Below, piece after piece: positions 26,486-38,525 of a DNA stretch of 64,000 nt. The notes under the pieces are model-generated. The model saw only the letters and a list, made by a program, of their open reading frames with translations. It had not been told where the DNA came from and did not search any database. Both the position numbers and the translations under genes were made by a program. Source of the stretch: Paramacrobiotus metropolitanus. Lineage: Eukaryota > Tardigrada > Eutardigrada > Parachela > Macrobiotidae. The stretch's first letter is position 1; every line of letters begins with the position of its first letter. Location of the stretch: assembly GCF_019649055.1 (NCBI RefSeq), contig NW_026570248.1, positions 1-64,000 on the forward strand, read 5' to 3'.

Positions 26486-27431
26486 TCCAGTTCGTGTTCT
26501 GTGCTCAAGTGTCTCCAAAGTGAAAAAAATTCCAAACCACGCTACACTAACGCGACTGCAAAACAAACGCAAGTCAAGCCATAGCTAATTGTAAATTTTG
26601 TGGTGAACACTGAACGGTTTATCAAGTTAAATACTTAAATTGTTAAAACGACAAATCGTAAATCAGCTTGCTGTAGAATGTAGATTAATTACAGCTTCCA
26701 TCTATCTTCAATGAAGACAGACTCTTCAATTCCCACAACCAGCATTCTATTTACTACAAAGAAAAAATACCAAAGGAGGAGTAAGAACATAAGTACCTTC
26801 TAGTTCTGCGTTGCCATTCCGTGTCTCTGCATTTATCAATAAACTGAGGAGTAAAGGTAAAGCCAAAGGAAGTAATAGTTGATGCTGTTCTTCTTTATCA
26901 TATAGGTGACATAATCGACCCATTTTGGCTTCAGTTTCTCCGCTTTCCTCACCCCGTAATCGTAAATAAACCTGAAAACAATTTTACTTTCAAACTGCAG
27001 TTTCTAAATAAAGTAAACTTGCGATTCATAAAAATGACGCCAAAACAATGTCACAAAAACATAGTAAAAATCTTCTTTCGTTTTTTTCACTTTTATACAG
27101 TTATTGTTACTGCGCACCGGTGGTCGTGCAGAACCCATGTAACGATTCACAACGTTGATGAGCCTGACAGTGACGACTATAGTCCACTTCGGCCGTTTCG
27201 TTAGTTTTGACACTGTTGTTTTCCCCTTATTTCCAAAAAAATTTGAAGTTTTGTAACCGCATAAAGTTAGCCGTACACCACAGTTGATTTTACACGTTGT
27301 TGACGTTAAATCATTTTTCTGACGTTTTGTTTTAACGTTTACATGCTCGAAGGTGCTGGTTGAATCCATATAACTGTATTGCTTGTTGTAGTTTGTGGGA
27401 TCAGTCGCCCGTGCATACGGTGTTAGCGACC
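26486..27431. promoter_or_regulatory. Shared upstream region of EXT1 (-) and ACAD9 (+)
   Basis: The 946 bp between two divergent start codons must hold both promoters and 5' UTRs. No TATA box or known factor site stands out; a 121-codon minus ORF (27004-27369) has no domain signature and is disregarded. Confidence 0.5.
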
Positions 27432-30400
27432 ATGAGGTCGGCGTTGCACAATCTCACATCGCGGGTTCATGGTTCTTCTCCGCTGGCTGTGGGTAAAGGA
27501 CTTCCGTTCGCTCGCACAACCCGAGCATCTCTTACGCCTGTGCAGCCCTCACGATGTCAGGTTACTGTTGACCCCGCTGCTGTCGTTGGCATACAAAATC
27601 AAGCCACTAAAGGCGATGAATTTGAATTAATCCGGAAAAAAACACGAGAGTACCTAGAACGGCCAAAGAAAGATCGTGCGCCGTTTATTAAATACCTCTT
27701 CGTGAAGCAAATTGACCCGGTAAGGGCAGTGTTTTGTTGTGGAGATTTTTTATTGAACGCATGTATTTGTAGACATATTTGGAGTATCCGCAATTGGATC
27801 TGGAGCAGCTGAATACCCTGCGAGACCAGTGCGAACCGGTTATCAACAAAATGAAATCTGATGGTGCGTGAATGAGTCGTTCGTGCCATAAGGTGTGCAT
27901 GTTGTGGGCTCGCACCGCTCTTCAGATTTACGCGAAATGTTTTATACAGTTGATCCAGGAACCATTGATTTTAATGAAACCATCCCTGCTGATCTGATTG
28001 CTGCCTTGAGTAATTCAGGCGCATTTGTGCACACCATTCCCCGCACTCATGGTGAGTGGATGTTTGTTTTTTTCCCGTTGGTGTATTTTTCTGTACTCTG
28101 CTCCTTTAGTCGTAGTCTTTTAATCGATAGATGGAAACGATTTGGACGTTACGGGCTATACGAGAATGGTGGAGTCACTGAGCTTGAATGGGAATATTTC
28201 TCTAGGAGTCTTGGCGTATCATCAAGGCAGTTGGGCCAGTCGGGTAATCGTTATCAGAACTGAAAAAAAACACGGTTGATAAAACAAATATTGTGAATGA
28301 TGTTTAAATATACAGTAGTGTTTTATAATTTACGGTAGTATATTATTGCACATGAATAATATCTTTCCCGGTATTTGAAAGTTTTAATGCTTGACCATAC
28401 TGAGTTAGTGGTTAGTAGAGGATTTAGCAGTCTGCCAGCATGTTATGTAGTGCTATCATTAATTCCAGATTATCTCAAAATATGGCACTGAGGAGCAAAA
28501 GAATTTTTATTTACCAAAAGTTGCGAAGGGTGATGCCACGTTTTCGGTCGGAATAGCGGAGGCTGAAAGGTATAATGATAATTAGTACGAAAATTATCCT
28601 CTTCTGCAAAAACTTTTAGTTTGCAGCGGATCAGATGTCGCCAACATGCAGTGTAGTGTTCGAATGGGTCCTGACAATCGCGGCTATATAATTAATGGCA
28701 AGAAAAGCTGGGTTATCAATGCTCACAAAACGAATTATTTTTTGATTGTGGCGAAACACGAAGGAACCGGCCTGAACATTGAAGTAAAAGACCCAACGGA
28801 ACAGTTTCAAATGGTACATATTTTTTTGTGATTTGATTTGTGGGAACGGCAGTAAGGAGTTTTCTTAGATGCAAGCCAAACAAGGCAGCATGTCAGTTCT
28901 TCTCATACCAAAAAAGGCGCCAGGAATATCCGTCCAGGATCCTGTTGATTTTATTGGTCTTCGCGGCTTGCAAGGTATTGTTATTTGCCTATTATAACAC
29001 CGTAGCTACAGATACATAGCGCGTTGCTGTTTCCCTACATGAAAGGAAGGTTATTCCAAATGTTACTTAATTGCAGAAAACAGTAAATGTTATTTGTTTT
29101 AATGTTCGTTATGTATACGGCCTTAATACGGATAGTCAGGAAAGTGAAGACGATGGACCACGCACCTGAAAGCGGTCTACTTAAATAATGCTATGCTTGA
29201 ATATTTTTGTAGTATCGGAAGTGCATTTTAATGACGTGGCAGTTAGTCTGGACTCCTTAGTTGGACAAGTTGGTGCGGGCTTTTCAGTAAGGTTACTATG
29301 ATGTATTGTACAATCGTTGTTTTGTATTTGTAATGCTAGGCCCATACTTAAGTTAACACAGTTAAACTGCAATTACAGTTGCAGTAGTAATTCTGCATCT
29401 TCAAAACACTCATTTTACATGTGCTATTTTCTTTTTGCAACCGAAGGAAGGAAGTCAAGTAGCATAAAAACTGTATTGTCCTGTGTCCATATCATTTTAA
29501 AATGTACAGATTGCTATGGATGCCGTGGCCAGTCAAAGGCATGTCATCGGAGCCATTTGCCTTCCATTGCTGCGAAAAATGATTGGTGAATACTGACTGA
29601 CTAATTCGTAATTGCGATTCTTCTCACTCGTAATATACCGATTGTTTTTGCACTTACTTTGGGGTAGCGGTAAAGGCACCGCATGGTGTCAGATTTTGGT
29701 ATTGCTTTCACTTCTCACAACAACGGCTTACTACATGCGTTTTTTTATAACTGGTACTGCTTTTGTTGTAGATGGTGCCACACAGCATATGGTACACCGC
29801 AAATTATTTAACCGTCATCTGACAGAATTTCATATGATGAGGGTAAGCATGCGTGAGCGCTTCTGAAATTTGTAATGATATTTTGTGCGTGGCTTGTAAA
29901 CTCTTTTTTCCTGCTCCAGGAAAAGCTCGTGGAAACGACCTTTTTGACCTATGCTTTGGAAAGTGTGACGTATATGACATCCTTATTGATGGACCAAACC
30001 GTTAAGCCGGAATTTGATATGGAAGCTGCAGCTGTGCGGGTATGGTTTTGCTTTCGATTTTTCTCAGTCCTGTTGCAGAGATTTTGAAAATATAAATATG
30101 AATGTTTTTAGGTACTTGCGGCAAATATTGTGCCACAATGCATAACCAACATCATGCAGATTTATGGAGCTGAAGGTGTGACGACAAATTCTTATCTCGA
30201 GTTAGCCTTAAGAGACTTCTTAACGCTTAGTCAGCTTGACGTAAGTATGGGAAAACGGTTGTAGTTTGACGGGATCATCTGCTACGGTAGATCGACTCTT
30301 TCTCCAGGGTGGGACGGATGTTGCGCGCTTGTTTATCGCACTCTCTGGTTTCCAGTTCGCCGGAATGCAGTTGATGGACCATGTGAAGTGAGTGTGGGCA

Positions 30401-31459
30401 GTATTTCATTTCTTTTTGAAATTCTGGACAATAAGTACATCCATCGTCTTTGTGTAAAACCATATCGCGGTTTGCTAAGACTTTTGTTACCCGTGTTTCT
30501 CAATTTTTAGTAAAATTAACAATCCTAAAAGAAACCCGTGGTATGCTTTCAAGTTTAATATGAAATCCGAATTTACTTCCCAACGGAAAGTCAGGAAAAG
30601 GACAGTGTTTTTGGAGGATTATCTTCATCCGACTTTTCAGGTGCGCCGAAACAAAACAGTGCTTTCGTTTTCGAGAGAACTCTTGTGGCATACGTTAGAA
30701 AAATTGTTGTTGGTATGTACTGTTGGCAGTGCTGTGCAGTTTTAAACATCGGCCGTTTAATCTTTAGCATACAGCAATTCACCTGGAGGACTGCTGCAAT
30801 CGTTTGCATTTGAACATCGAAAATTTACTGCTTAGACATCACAAAGTAAGTGTGCGAGGTTCGAAGTTATAATTGGAAGATATAAGGATGCAATGAAATT
30901 TATAAAATTTGAAAGTGTTGACTTAGTGCATTCCGAGGCCATAATCGTGGTGCAAAACAGTTTTCATGATTTTAAGGAGCTAATACACCAGCAAATGCAT
31001 TTGCGAAGAATTTCGGAAGCGGTAACTTTGGTTTATGCGTGTTTTGCTGCCTTGGGCCGTGCATCTCGTTCCTACTGTCTGGGGATAAAAAACGCTGAAT
31101 TGGAAGTACGTATTGTCATTTTGTCATTTTATGATGGAATAACTAACCATAAGGTGCTAGCTGATACATTTCTCAGTTTGCTCACTGCATTCCTGTTGTA
31201 GATGCAGTTGGCCACATTATTTGCCCAATACGTGGATCAGAAAATTCATTGGATGTGTGAAGAAATAGAAGAAGGTGAGTCCATTAAACGTGACGTATCT
31301 GATAGTAACCCTGATTGCACGCGAAACTGAGAATGCTCATTAATAATGGGTACATTTTCAGACACGTGGGGACGTGATGCAGGAATTCATCCTGTAGTGA
31401 ATTTCATGGTGCGAACCAAAGGATACAGTCTGGAGCATGCGCTTTCGCGTAATTATTGA
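27432..31459 (+). CDS. ACAD9: ACAD9-like mitochondrial acyl-CoA dehydrogenase
   Basis: Flavoprotein of the VLCAD/ACAD9 group; in vertebrates ACAD9 also assembles respiratory complex I. Eighteen exons: 27432-27719, 27773-27863, 27926-28051, 28131-28243, 28469-28569, 28627-28813, 28869-28974, 29213-29286, 29510-29585, 29772-29842, 29920-30039, 30112-30240, 30308-30387, 30511-30640, 30768-30845, 30977-31105, 31202-31274, 31362-31459, giving 689 residues in frame. The N-terminus is Arg/Ser-rich, as for mitochondrial import. YTRMVE, LAYHQGSWASR, YGTEEQKNFYLPKVA and EAESGSDVA match the flavin and substrate core. The C-terminal extension with ALGRASRSYCLGIKN matches ACAD9 rather than short-chain enzymes. 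Where the family has the catalytic Glu (FEGTNEI) this protein has LDGGTDV. ACAD9 fits better than VLCAD; overall similarity is modest. Confidence 0.88.
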
Positions 31460-31594
31460 AATTGTATTCTACTACTGTCTGCCTTGTGCGAAAGCTTTAA
31501 AGTGATACCTTGGAAGTATGAGATAAATAAGGCAAACGTTGATTGGACCTGTGGTGGAGTTGTACAATATGTTTTGTTTTTTTGTGAACTAATT

Positions 31595-31600
31595 AATAAA
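31595..31600 (+). promoter_or_regulatory. Polyadenylation signal candidate for ACAD9
   Basis: AATAAA 136 bp after the ACAD9 stop codon. Confidence 0.45.
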
Positions 31601-31865
31601 TCGGGATGTATGAACGCGAAGTTCGTACGTGATGGGTTTGTTGGAAGTTCGGATACTGCGTACCGTTCATTGGTTGATTGAGCAGTTGAACTTGACTTAC
31701 AGTACTTGAGAGAATACAAAACGGAAGTACACGAATGAGCGGTTTATAGTAGTATTGTACGTACGTGAATGACGCTGTTCTCCATATTCAAGCGAGCGAG
31801 CGAAGCATTTTTAATTTAAAGTGTGTAACGGGGCGAACCGGGTTCCCGGGGTCCAGGCCGGGGTT

Positions 31866-31914
31866 TGGGGCGGAGCCCCAATAAGCAGGGGGTGCGGGGG
31901 GCGCAGCCCCCCGC
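31866..31914. repeat. Pair of GC-rich palindromes
   Basis: TGGGGC-GGA-GCCCCA (31866-31880) and GCGGGGGGC-GCA-GCCCCCCGC (31894-31914), perfect arms with 3-bp loops. They sit just upstream of the 124-bp tandem array in an unusually GC-rich stretch. Confidence 0.85.
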
Positions 31915-31929
31915 TGAAGCAAGTGAGAA

Positions 31930-33080
31930 GGTAGTTTAAAATCAAAAACCTAACCGGGTTATAATTGACGGACCCAATGGGGGAATGTGTGTTCGACCGT
32001 AAATTTTGACCCAGTACAAACGCTTAGACCGGTCCGTGTGGTGGCTTTTTTGAGAAACCGTAACGTAAATTATAACCGGGTCATTATTGACGAACCCGCC
32101 GTAGTAATATACGGGGGGTCAGGAAATTTGGACCCGGTCCGGATTTTTTTAACGGCCCCCGGTTGGTGCAGTTTTGGGGAACCGTAACGTAAATTATAAC
32201 CGGGTCATTATTGACGAACCCGCCGTAGTAATATACGGGGGGTCCGGAAATTTGGACCCGGTCCGGATTTTTTTAACGGACCCCGGTTGGTGCAGTTTTG
32301 GGGAACCGTAACGTAAATTATAACCGGGTCATTATTGACGAACCCGCCGTAGTAATATAAGGGGGGGTCCGGAAATTTGGACCCGGTCCGGATTTTTTTA
32401 ACGGCCCCCGGTTGGTGCAGTTTTGGGGAACCGTAACGTAAATTATAACCGGGTCATTATTGACGAACCCGCCGTAGTAATATAAGGGGGGGTCCGGAAA
32501 TTTGGACCCGGTCCGGATTTTTTTAACGGCCCCCGGTTGGTGCAGTTTTGAGAAACCGTAACGTAAATCATAACCGGGTCATTATTGACGAACCCGCCGT
32601 AGTAATATACGGGGGGTCCGGAAATTTAGACCCGGTCCAGATTTTTTTTGCGGCCCCGGGTGTTGCAGTTTTGGGGAACCGTAACACAAATTATAACCCG
32701 GTCATTATTGACGAACCCGCCGTAGTAATATATGGGGGGTACGGAAATTTGGACCCGGTCCGAATTTTTTTAAGTTAGGAACAGTTTTGGGGAACCGCAA
32801 CGTTAAATGTAACTAGGTCAGTATTGACGAACCCAGTAATATACGGGTGGTCGTGAAATTTGTACCCGGGAATGATTTTTTTGTGGCCCCGGGTGGTTGG
32901 CGTTTTGGTAACCGACGTTTTGGGAAATACGTATTCATTTTTCAGGGGTCCGCCGTACAATTGTATAGGTAGCCCGATTTATGAACCCTGTCCGATCATT
33001 TTGCCCGGTGTTGTTGGTGGGGTTTTTATGTTTGCAAGTCCCGTAACAGGTTACTTTTGTCGTGCAAGTTCTTGGAACCA
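31930..33080. repeat. Tandem array, unit about 124 bp, 7-8 copies
   Basis: The anchor AACCGTAACG recurs at 32056, 32180, 32304, 32429 and 32554, with diverged forms at 32677 and 32793, i.e. spacings of 124, 124, 125, 125, 123 and 116 bp. Copies 1-5 are nearly identical; the outer copies decay. Each unit carries GGGTCCGGAAATTTGGACCC, itself an inverted repeat. Changing spacing breaks any shared reading frame, so the repeated peptide-like ORFs are not thought to be coding. Confidence 0.92.
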
Positions 33081-33089
33081 TTTCTAAAT

Positions 33090-33390
33090 ACTGTCAATAA
33101 AATTACCGTACCCGCAGTACGTTACTAATGCGGGGGATTACAGTTACCTTTCAATAGCAGGGGATTACTGTTACCATAACGGATTACTTTTTATGCAACG
33201 GGTGAATTATTGAATTTCTATGATAATTTATCCTTAGCGTAACGGGTTACCGTCCCCGCAAACCGTTCTTTAACGGATTACTATGGAGGGATATTGTTAC
33301 TGCTACCGTTACCGTAGTAGATTACCGTGCACATTCTTGTCACCGTTTCGGGTCACCGTAACCGTTACTGCTTACTTTTAGCATCGTCAG
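33090..33390. repeat. Irregular TAACGG/GTTACCG-rich repeat cluster
   Basis: Short variants of GTTAC(C) and ACGG(A/G)TTAC recur many times without fixed spacing, on both strands, for example TAACGGGTTACCGT near 33240 and CTACCGTTACCGTAG near 33303. Confidence 0.7.
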
Positions 33391-33779
33391 TTGTCCCAAT
33401 GAGTTGCTGGTACTTTAATACTTGACCGTTTCGATAACAAAGCTGAGGGCGCCGCCAGGCTGCACCGCGAACAACCATTTGATTATTGCTTCAAAAGAGG
33501 GATGTAAAAATCCTAAAAAAAACTTATCTGAATTGGATTTAGAATTACTAACACCGGTATTCATCAAAGGTTAACTACGGAAATTCGCGCTCACGAAAGT
33601 TGTGAGTTATAACTTTATTTAAAGAGGTACGCTTAAAAAGCGCACATTCGAAAATTTGTAAATTTTTAAGCAAAATCCAAAGGATTCTGAGGCTTTTGAG
33701 CAGTTGTTGGAAATATGTTTTAGAACGTTGCCATAGCGAAACATTTCTTAATGACGTCAGCATTAAGCAAGCGCCGCGC

Positions 33780-34440
33780 AGCATGCGGTGCAGCAAGTAA
33801 AACGGGGGATTCTATTGCCTTTGTATTCTGAAGCAATTCTTACAGTTCCGTTTGAACTTTTCGTTACCGTTTTGATACGGTAGCGGAACTGAGGGCCGAG
33901 CCGAAGGCGACGTCAAACAGCGACGCGAGCAGGCGCAGCGCAGCAAGCGGAGCAGCAAGGAAAACGATAGGATTCTATTGCTTTTTATTCTGAAAAAGTT
34001 CTTACTGTTTCGTTGGAACTTTCGCAACCGTAATGACACGGTGCCGGAAACCGAAGGCGGAGCCAAAGGCGACGCCGAGCTGCGGCGCGAGCAAGCGCAG
34101 CAAGCAAAACGAGAGGGTTCTATTGTCCTGTTATTCTCAAAAGGTTCTTCTTACAGTTCCGCTTGAACTTTTCGTTATTGTGATGATACGGTAGCGTGTC
34201 ATCATTTCTACGAAAATCGAATACGAAGTCGAGGGCGACGCAAATCTGCGCCGAAAGCAAACGCTTCGAAGCGAGCGGTGCAGCAAGTAAAACAAGAGCA
34301 TTCCATTGTCCGTTTTATTAAAAAGATAATTTTCACGGATGAACTTTCCGTTAACGTTATCATATTCGGTAACGAACTATCGTTTCGAGGAAAACCGATG
34401 GCCAAAGCCAAGCGGGTGCGCAACTGAAGCATCAAGTAGA
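33780..34440. repeat. Tandem array, unit about 150-180 bp, 5 copies
   Basis: The anchor GCAGCAAGnAAAACG followed by TTCTATTG recurs near 33790, 33952, 34097, 34280 and (degraded) 34428, spacings 162, 145, 183 and 148 bp. Each unit joins a GC-rich segment full of GCGCAGC/GCGAGC motifs to an AT-rich segment containing GAACTTTTCGTTA. Confidence 0.85.
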
Positions 34441-37410
34441 ACGAAACATTTCCTTTTTTTACTTCAAACCTTTTTCAATAGATATAACAAATATCTCAAG
34501 AAATTCTGCATTAAATTTTAGATATCAGTTTTGCAAATGAAAAACGAATTATTTGACTGCTGGATCAAAGTTTCTCGCCTTGGGATGCCACTCCCTATTT
34601 CAAACTTTAAAACAGGCTCTTTTCTGACAGTTTATATAAATCTGAAAACAAAAGAACAAAAATATAAACCTCAGCGTTTAACGTTCATGTTTCTTTGCGG
34701 GGAAAATGAAAGGAGATCAACCTCAAAGGTCTTTACAATTACATACACCACTGTTCACAGAAATTTAATCACGTGGCCTTGCCCTCACGAGCATTGCGTA
34801 TATGGGATAAGGTTCAACGTAGTAAGTAAAGTGGTGAAATTTCCTGATTTTGAAACGAATTTCAACAAAATTTTTAATTTTTAAAGTCTTTGGGGAAATT
34901 GTTGTAGACATTTTTTGAGGATAATCACGCGCTCCATGAACTTTATTGTAAACCGAAGATTCTGGTAAGCTTAGTCAAATCAATACCCAAACACTAAAAC
35001 TTTTTCGCTCCAGGTCAAGTTGAGTTAGTACGCTGAGACCAAAAACGACCGTGGATTACTAGCCATAGTCATATGCGGGAAACGGGCACTTGATGTTCAA
35101 AACCATGGTAAGTATGAGTTACTCGACCGTTGTTTTGCTTCAGAATAAAATCAACCAAATAAAACTGAAAACCATAGAAAAACATGGTACCCTTTACCCA
35201 AGAAAGTCATCCATTTAGTAACCGCTACTGCTTTATTGTTACCTACGTTGCCGCTGCCAACAGACATCAAATAAGGTGTTGAACCGATAAATTGTTTGCG
35301 CAATAAATAAGCCTAACCAGGCTTTACGAAAACATTAAACTCTAAAAGAGAAATGTGTGCCGGCGCTCCTCGGATCTTGTGTGGTTAAATCGGCATACGC
35401 GATTTGTATAAATCAGTGTGTTAATTTATCTGTAAAAAGACAATCTGTCCATGAATTTGAAAATACTGGGATTTAAATGGCTAAAACTTTTATGCGTCTA
35501 ACAACTAACTGAAAAAGTTAAAACAAAGAGTTTTTTAGGTTGTTAACTACCGGCGGAGAATCATTAATTCAGTTCAGAAATAGAAGGCGAGAAGTTGCGG
35601 AATAGTGACTGCATAGTCAGATATTTGCGATAAAACGGGCTTTTCTGCCAATAAATGATACGATGCGGCAGCTTTCCAGGTAAGCAATGCCATCGAGTTC
35701 TGGCCAACTGCCAATCTTGCGAAAACTTAAAGATCTGAAGCGGAACTTATTTTCTGCTTTTCCATGGACCACCAGCACGAAAAGTAATATTTCTAAGTTT
35801 TTAATTTAACACCAAAAATTGGTTTGATAGACCGTTACGAACTGTTAAAATATTTTGCAGAGAATCACTGATTTACGGTTAGTAAACGACTGCGGTGCAG
35901 CGTGAATGGCAAATCAAGGTTGCCAGAAGTTTAGTGACGTGGACCATGTTTTAGTACAGCCGTCTGGTTAGTGAATTGAGCTGCCAAACCATTTTGCATA
36001 TTTCGCTCTTGATTGCGGTTGCGTTGGGAAATCTCTTCAATTAGCATGTTATGTTTTGTTTTTTTCTCTGCAAGCGGTAAGTTTGGAAATTCAACCTGTG
36101 CGAACGATTGTACTTGACGGGTAATGGCCTGGGTTGCGATTCTTGAACAGGCTCTCAGTCTTCTGATCCAATATAAGCGTAAAAGTTGAACGTACCCATT
36201 AAATCGGCTCTGTTGGCGATTTGCATAAAGGTCTTTACAAATTTAAAGCAACGACCAGTATCCTAAAATAAAGAATCTGGTGCGAAATGGACGGCTATCT
36301 GCGATAGGGTATTTATATTAGTAGTGCCCGCGTCGCAGTGGCTGGCGTTGACACTTCTGATCGTGTGGCAGTCCTCCTGTGTGACCCGCTAGGTCGTTAT
36401 TATCATTTAGATCAGCATTATCATCTGTATTACGGAATGAGATGTCGCGTGCGGGAGTACGGAGAGACCTAGACAGACTGGTGGATAGCGGTAAACTCAT
36501 GCCAGTCAATCACGCCGACTGTCGAGTCACAATCGGCTCTACAATGGAGAGCGTAACCGCAAAAAATATTTTTTGGCCAACACACAAATCTGAAATGCCT
36601 TTGGCTTGGTTAGCTCAAGCGTCTCAACCTCCCCCCTCCTGCGTAGTGCCAAAAAAATTTAAATTTTTAATTTTTGGAATTAAGTTTAACGTGAAAAGTT
36701 AATTAGAAGAAATTTGCGCGTTATAAAAATACATCTTTTATCTTTTTACACGCAATTTTCAGATAACCAGAAACCATTTCATCTTACGAAATTCGGAATT
36801 TAGTTTCTTGGAAAGCATGCACCAGTACGAAGCTCAAAGAATATTATACTTTTTTTAAGGGAATCAAAAATAAAAAAAAAATTTAAAAATAACATATTGT
36901 ATTGGCATAATTCCGCAAACGGCATAAAAATAATGATATCATATCGGCATCTTAGCGGCGGCAAAAACTGATATCTGAGCAGCTCTGGTGATATGCCTTC
37001 CACAGCATATGCAACAGCTACAAAAAACGAGTAGACTCAACTACTTCTGTTCCAGTGACGCAGTCTTACCCAACCGAGTCTTTTACAACAAGAAAAATTT
37101 ACACGCTCGCTCGCTTGCACTAAGGGCGGTTACGACCTTTATACTAGTATATTTTGTTATTATAAATAAGCATCAAATTTATAGTGAGTGCGAAGATGCG
37201 GGGAGTACCGTACATACGCACGTACATCTTATACAAACTACAGGTGCTACGGTTTATCAGTCGTGCCATCTCATCCACCATCAAAACCCGTGATCGGTCA
37301 TTTCTGCTCATTGGCATGCTGCTTCAGCTTCAAAATTTCATTCAGTAGACACATCAATCTCTACATCCCTCAATTATCGCTACCCCGGAAATATTTTTAC
37401 GGTGACCAAG

Positions 37411-38525
37411 ATGTATTTCGCGTGGTGTGTTGCCCTTTTCTTCGTTTCGACTGGCTTTGAGCACATCGTTCCTGGAGTTTATTCTAGAGAAGTATTTACA
37501 AACTAACCTGTTGCTTATGGAACGTTTTCTACAACGGATCAGTGATTCGTACAATGCATAATTACCGTTGCTATTTTGTCCCAACAGGTAGATATCTTTT
37601 TTAACGAAGGAAACGTTCACCAGCCTGGCTGTTGCCATCACCAGCTGAACGACGATGAGTTGCTGACAGAAGAATTGCTGCGAAAGGATGAATTTTCCTC
37701 CCCGGAGCAGCGGATTCGCCGCGAATTGCTGCGCCAGTCCGACGAAATTTCCTCCCCGGATGCGTGTCTGCTGAGTGAGCTGAGACGCAGAGGTGCCAAC
37801 GACCTTTCCTCTTCTGACCTGCGCAGCCATCGCGACATTTTGCGCAAGAATGACCTTTCCTTGGCTGAACTGCGCCTGTTACAGCGTGAACTGCGCAGAG
37901 AAGCTGCCGACCTTTCCACCGTGAATATGCGTACCAAATTGGAGAAACTATGTCCCTTGTTGGATGTTTCGTCGCCGTCGGATCTGCGCGATGTGAAAGG
38001 TACGATTAATTAAAACAGTTTTGGTTCTTAGTAGTTCACAGACTTCGTAAATGTATGATCCCATTGTTGTAATAATTTTGTAAATTTTCTTGATTTTCTC
38101 GTGTCAATGTTGTCTTTTCATATTGTGGCAGCAATGTCGTACAATGTTTTCTCGTATTACAGTGCTGGGACGTAGTCAGACTACTGTGATCAAACGACAA
38201 GGTACGCTGTTAACTTTGACCAGATTTTTTCAGAATTTTGTTTTCCTTTACGTATACGTCAGAATGTTTAGGTGACAGATCGTAACGACAAGTATTTCTT
38301 GTTGCAGTCGAAGAAGAAGACGCAGAAGAAGAAGAGGAGACAGAGCAACCCAAGAAGTCACAGAAGAAGTCTCTGAATAAGTCGCAAAAGAAGTCTCAAA
38401 AGAAGCAGTCGCAGAAAAAGCAGAAAGCGGAAGCTAAGAAGAAGCCTGCTAAATCCAGCAAGTCGTCCAAGAGTAAAGGAAAATCCTCAGCGAAGAAAGG
38501 GAAGAAAGACAAGAAACAACGATAA
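37411..38525 (+). CDS. Unrecognised secreted Leu/Arg-repeat protein with lysine-rich tail
   Basis: Function unknown. Four exons (37411-37491, 37588-37999, 38163-38201, 38308-38525) give 249 residues with phases that all close. The first exon encodes a signal peptide (hydrophobic MYFAWCVALFFVSTG). Exon 2 holds about five imperfect 17-19 residue repeats beginning near residue 48, each with L-L/R-R, an acidic residue, SS or LS and a following R/L-rich stretch, for example LLRKDEFSSPEQRIRRE and LLRQSDEISSPDACLLSE. The pattern suggests alternating charged helices. An acidic EEEDAEEEEE block follows, then about 55 residues made almost only of Lys, Ser, Gln and Ala, ending KKDKKQR. A basic tail behind a signal peptide is odd; it could bind polyanions outside the cell. 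Whether the signal peptide is used is not shown. Confidence 0.72.

Larger units (their letters stand above)
31460..37410. other. Gene-poor repeat-rich block
   Basis: Nearly 6 kb without a supported gene. It contains GC-rich palindromes (31866-31914), a roughly 124-bp tandem array (31930-33080), an irregular TAACGG/GTTACCG cluster (33090-33390) and a 150-180 bp array (33780-34440). From 34450 to 37410 the sequence is AT-rich and unique-looking; a 117-codon ORF at 34531-34884 and others up to about 100 codons carry no known motif. Confidence 0.6.

Noticed and set aside
31987-32778. Repeated peptide ORFs (RVIIDEPAVVIYGG)
   Set aside because: They arise from the 124-bp tandem repeat; unit spacing is mostly not a multiple of three, so no single frame runs through it.
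31800-34440. CRISPR-like regular repeats
   Set aside because: Units are 120-180 bp and contiguous with no unique spacers; the genome is eukaryotic.
34531-34884. 117-codon ORF after the repeat arrays
   Set aside because: No recognisable motif, no signal peptide and no partner exon; not enough to call a gene.
37354-37937. Minus-strand ORFs of 99 and 158 codons opposite the secreted repeat protein
   Set aside because: They are mirror frames of the plus-strand repeats, which have a signal peptide and matching splice phases.
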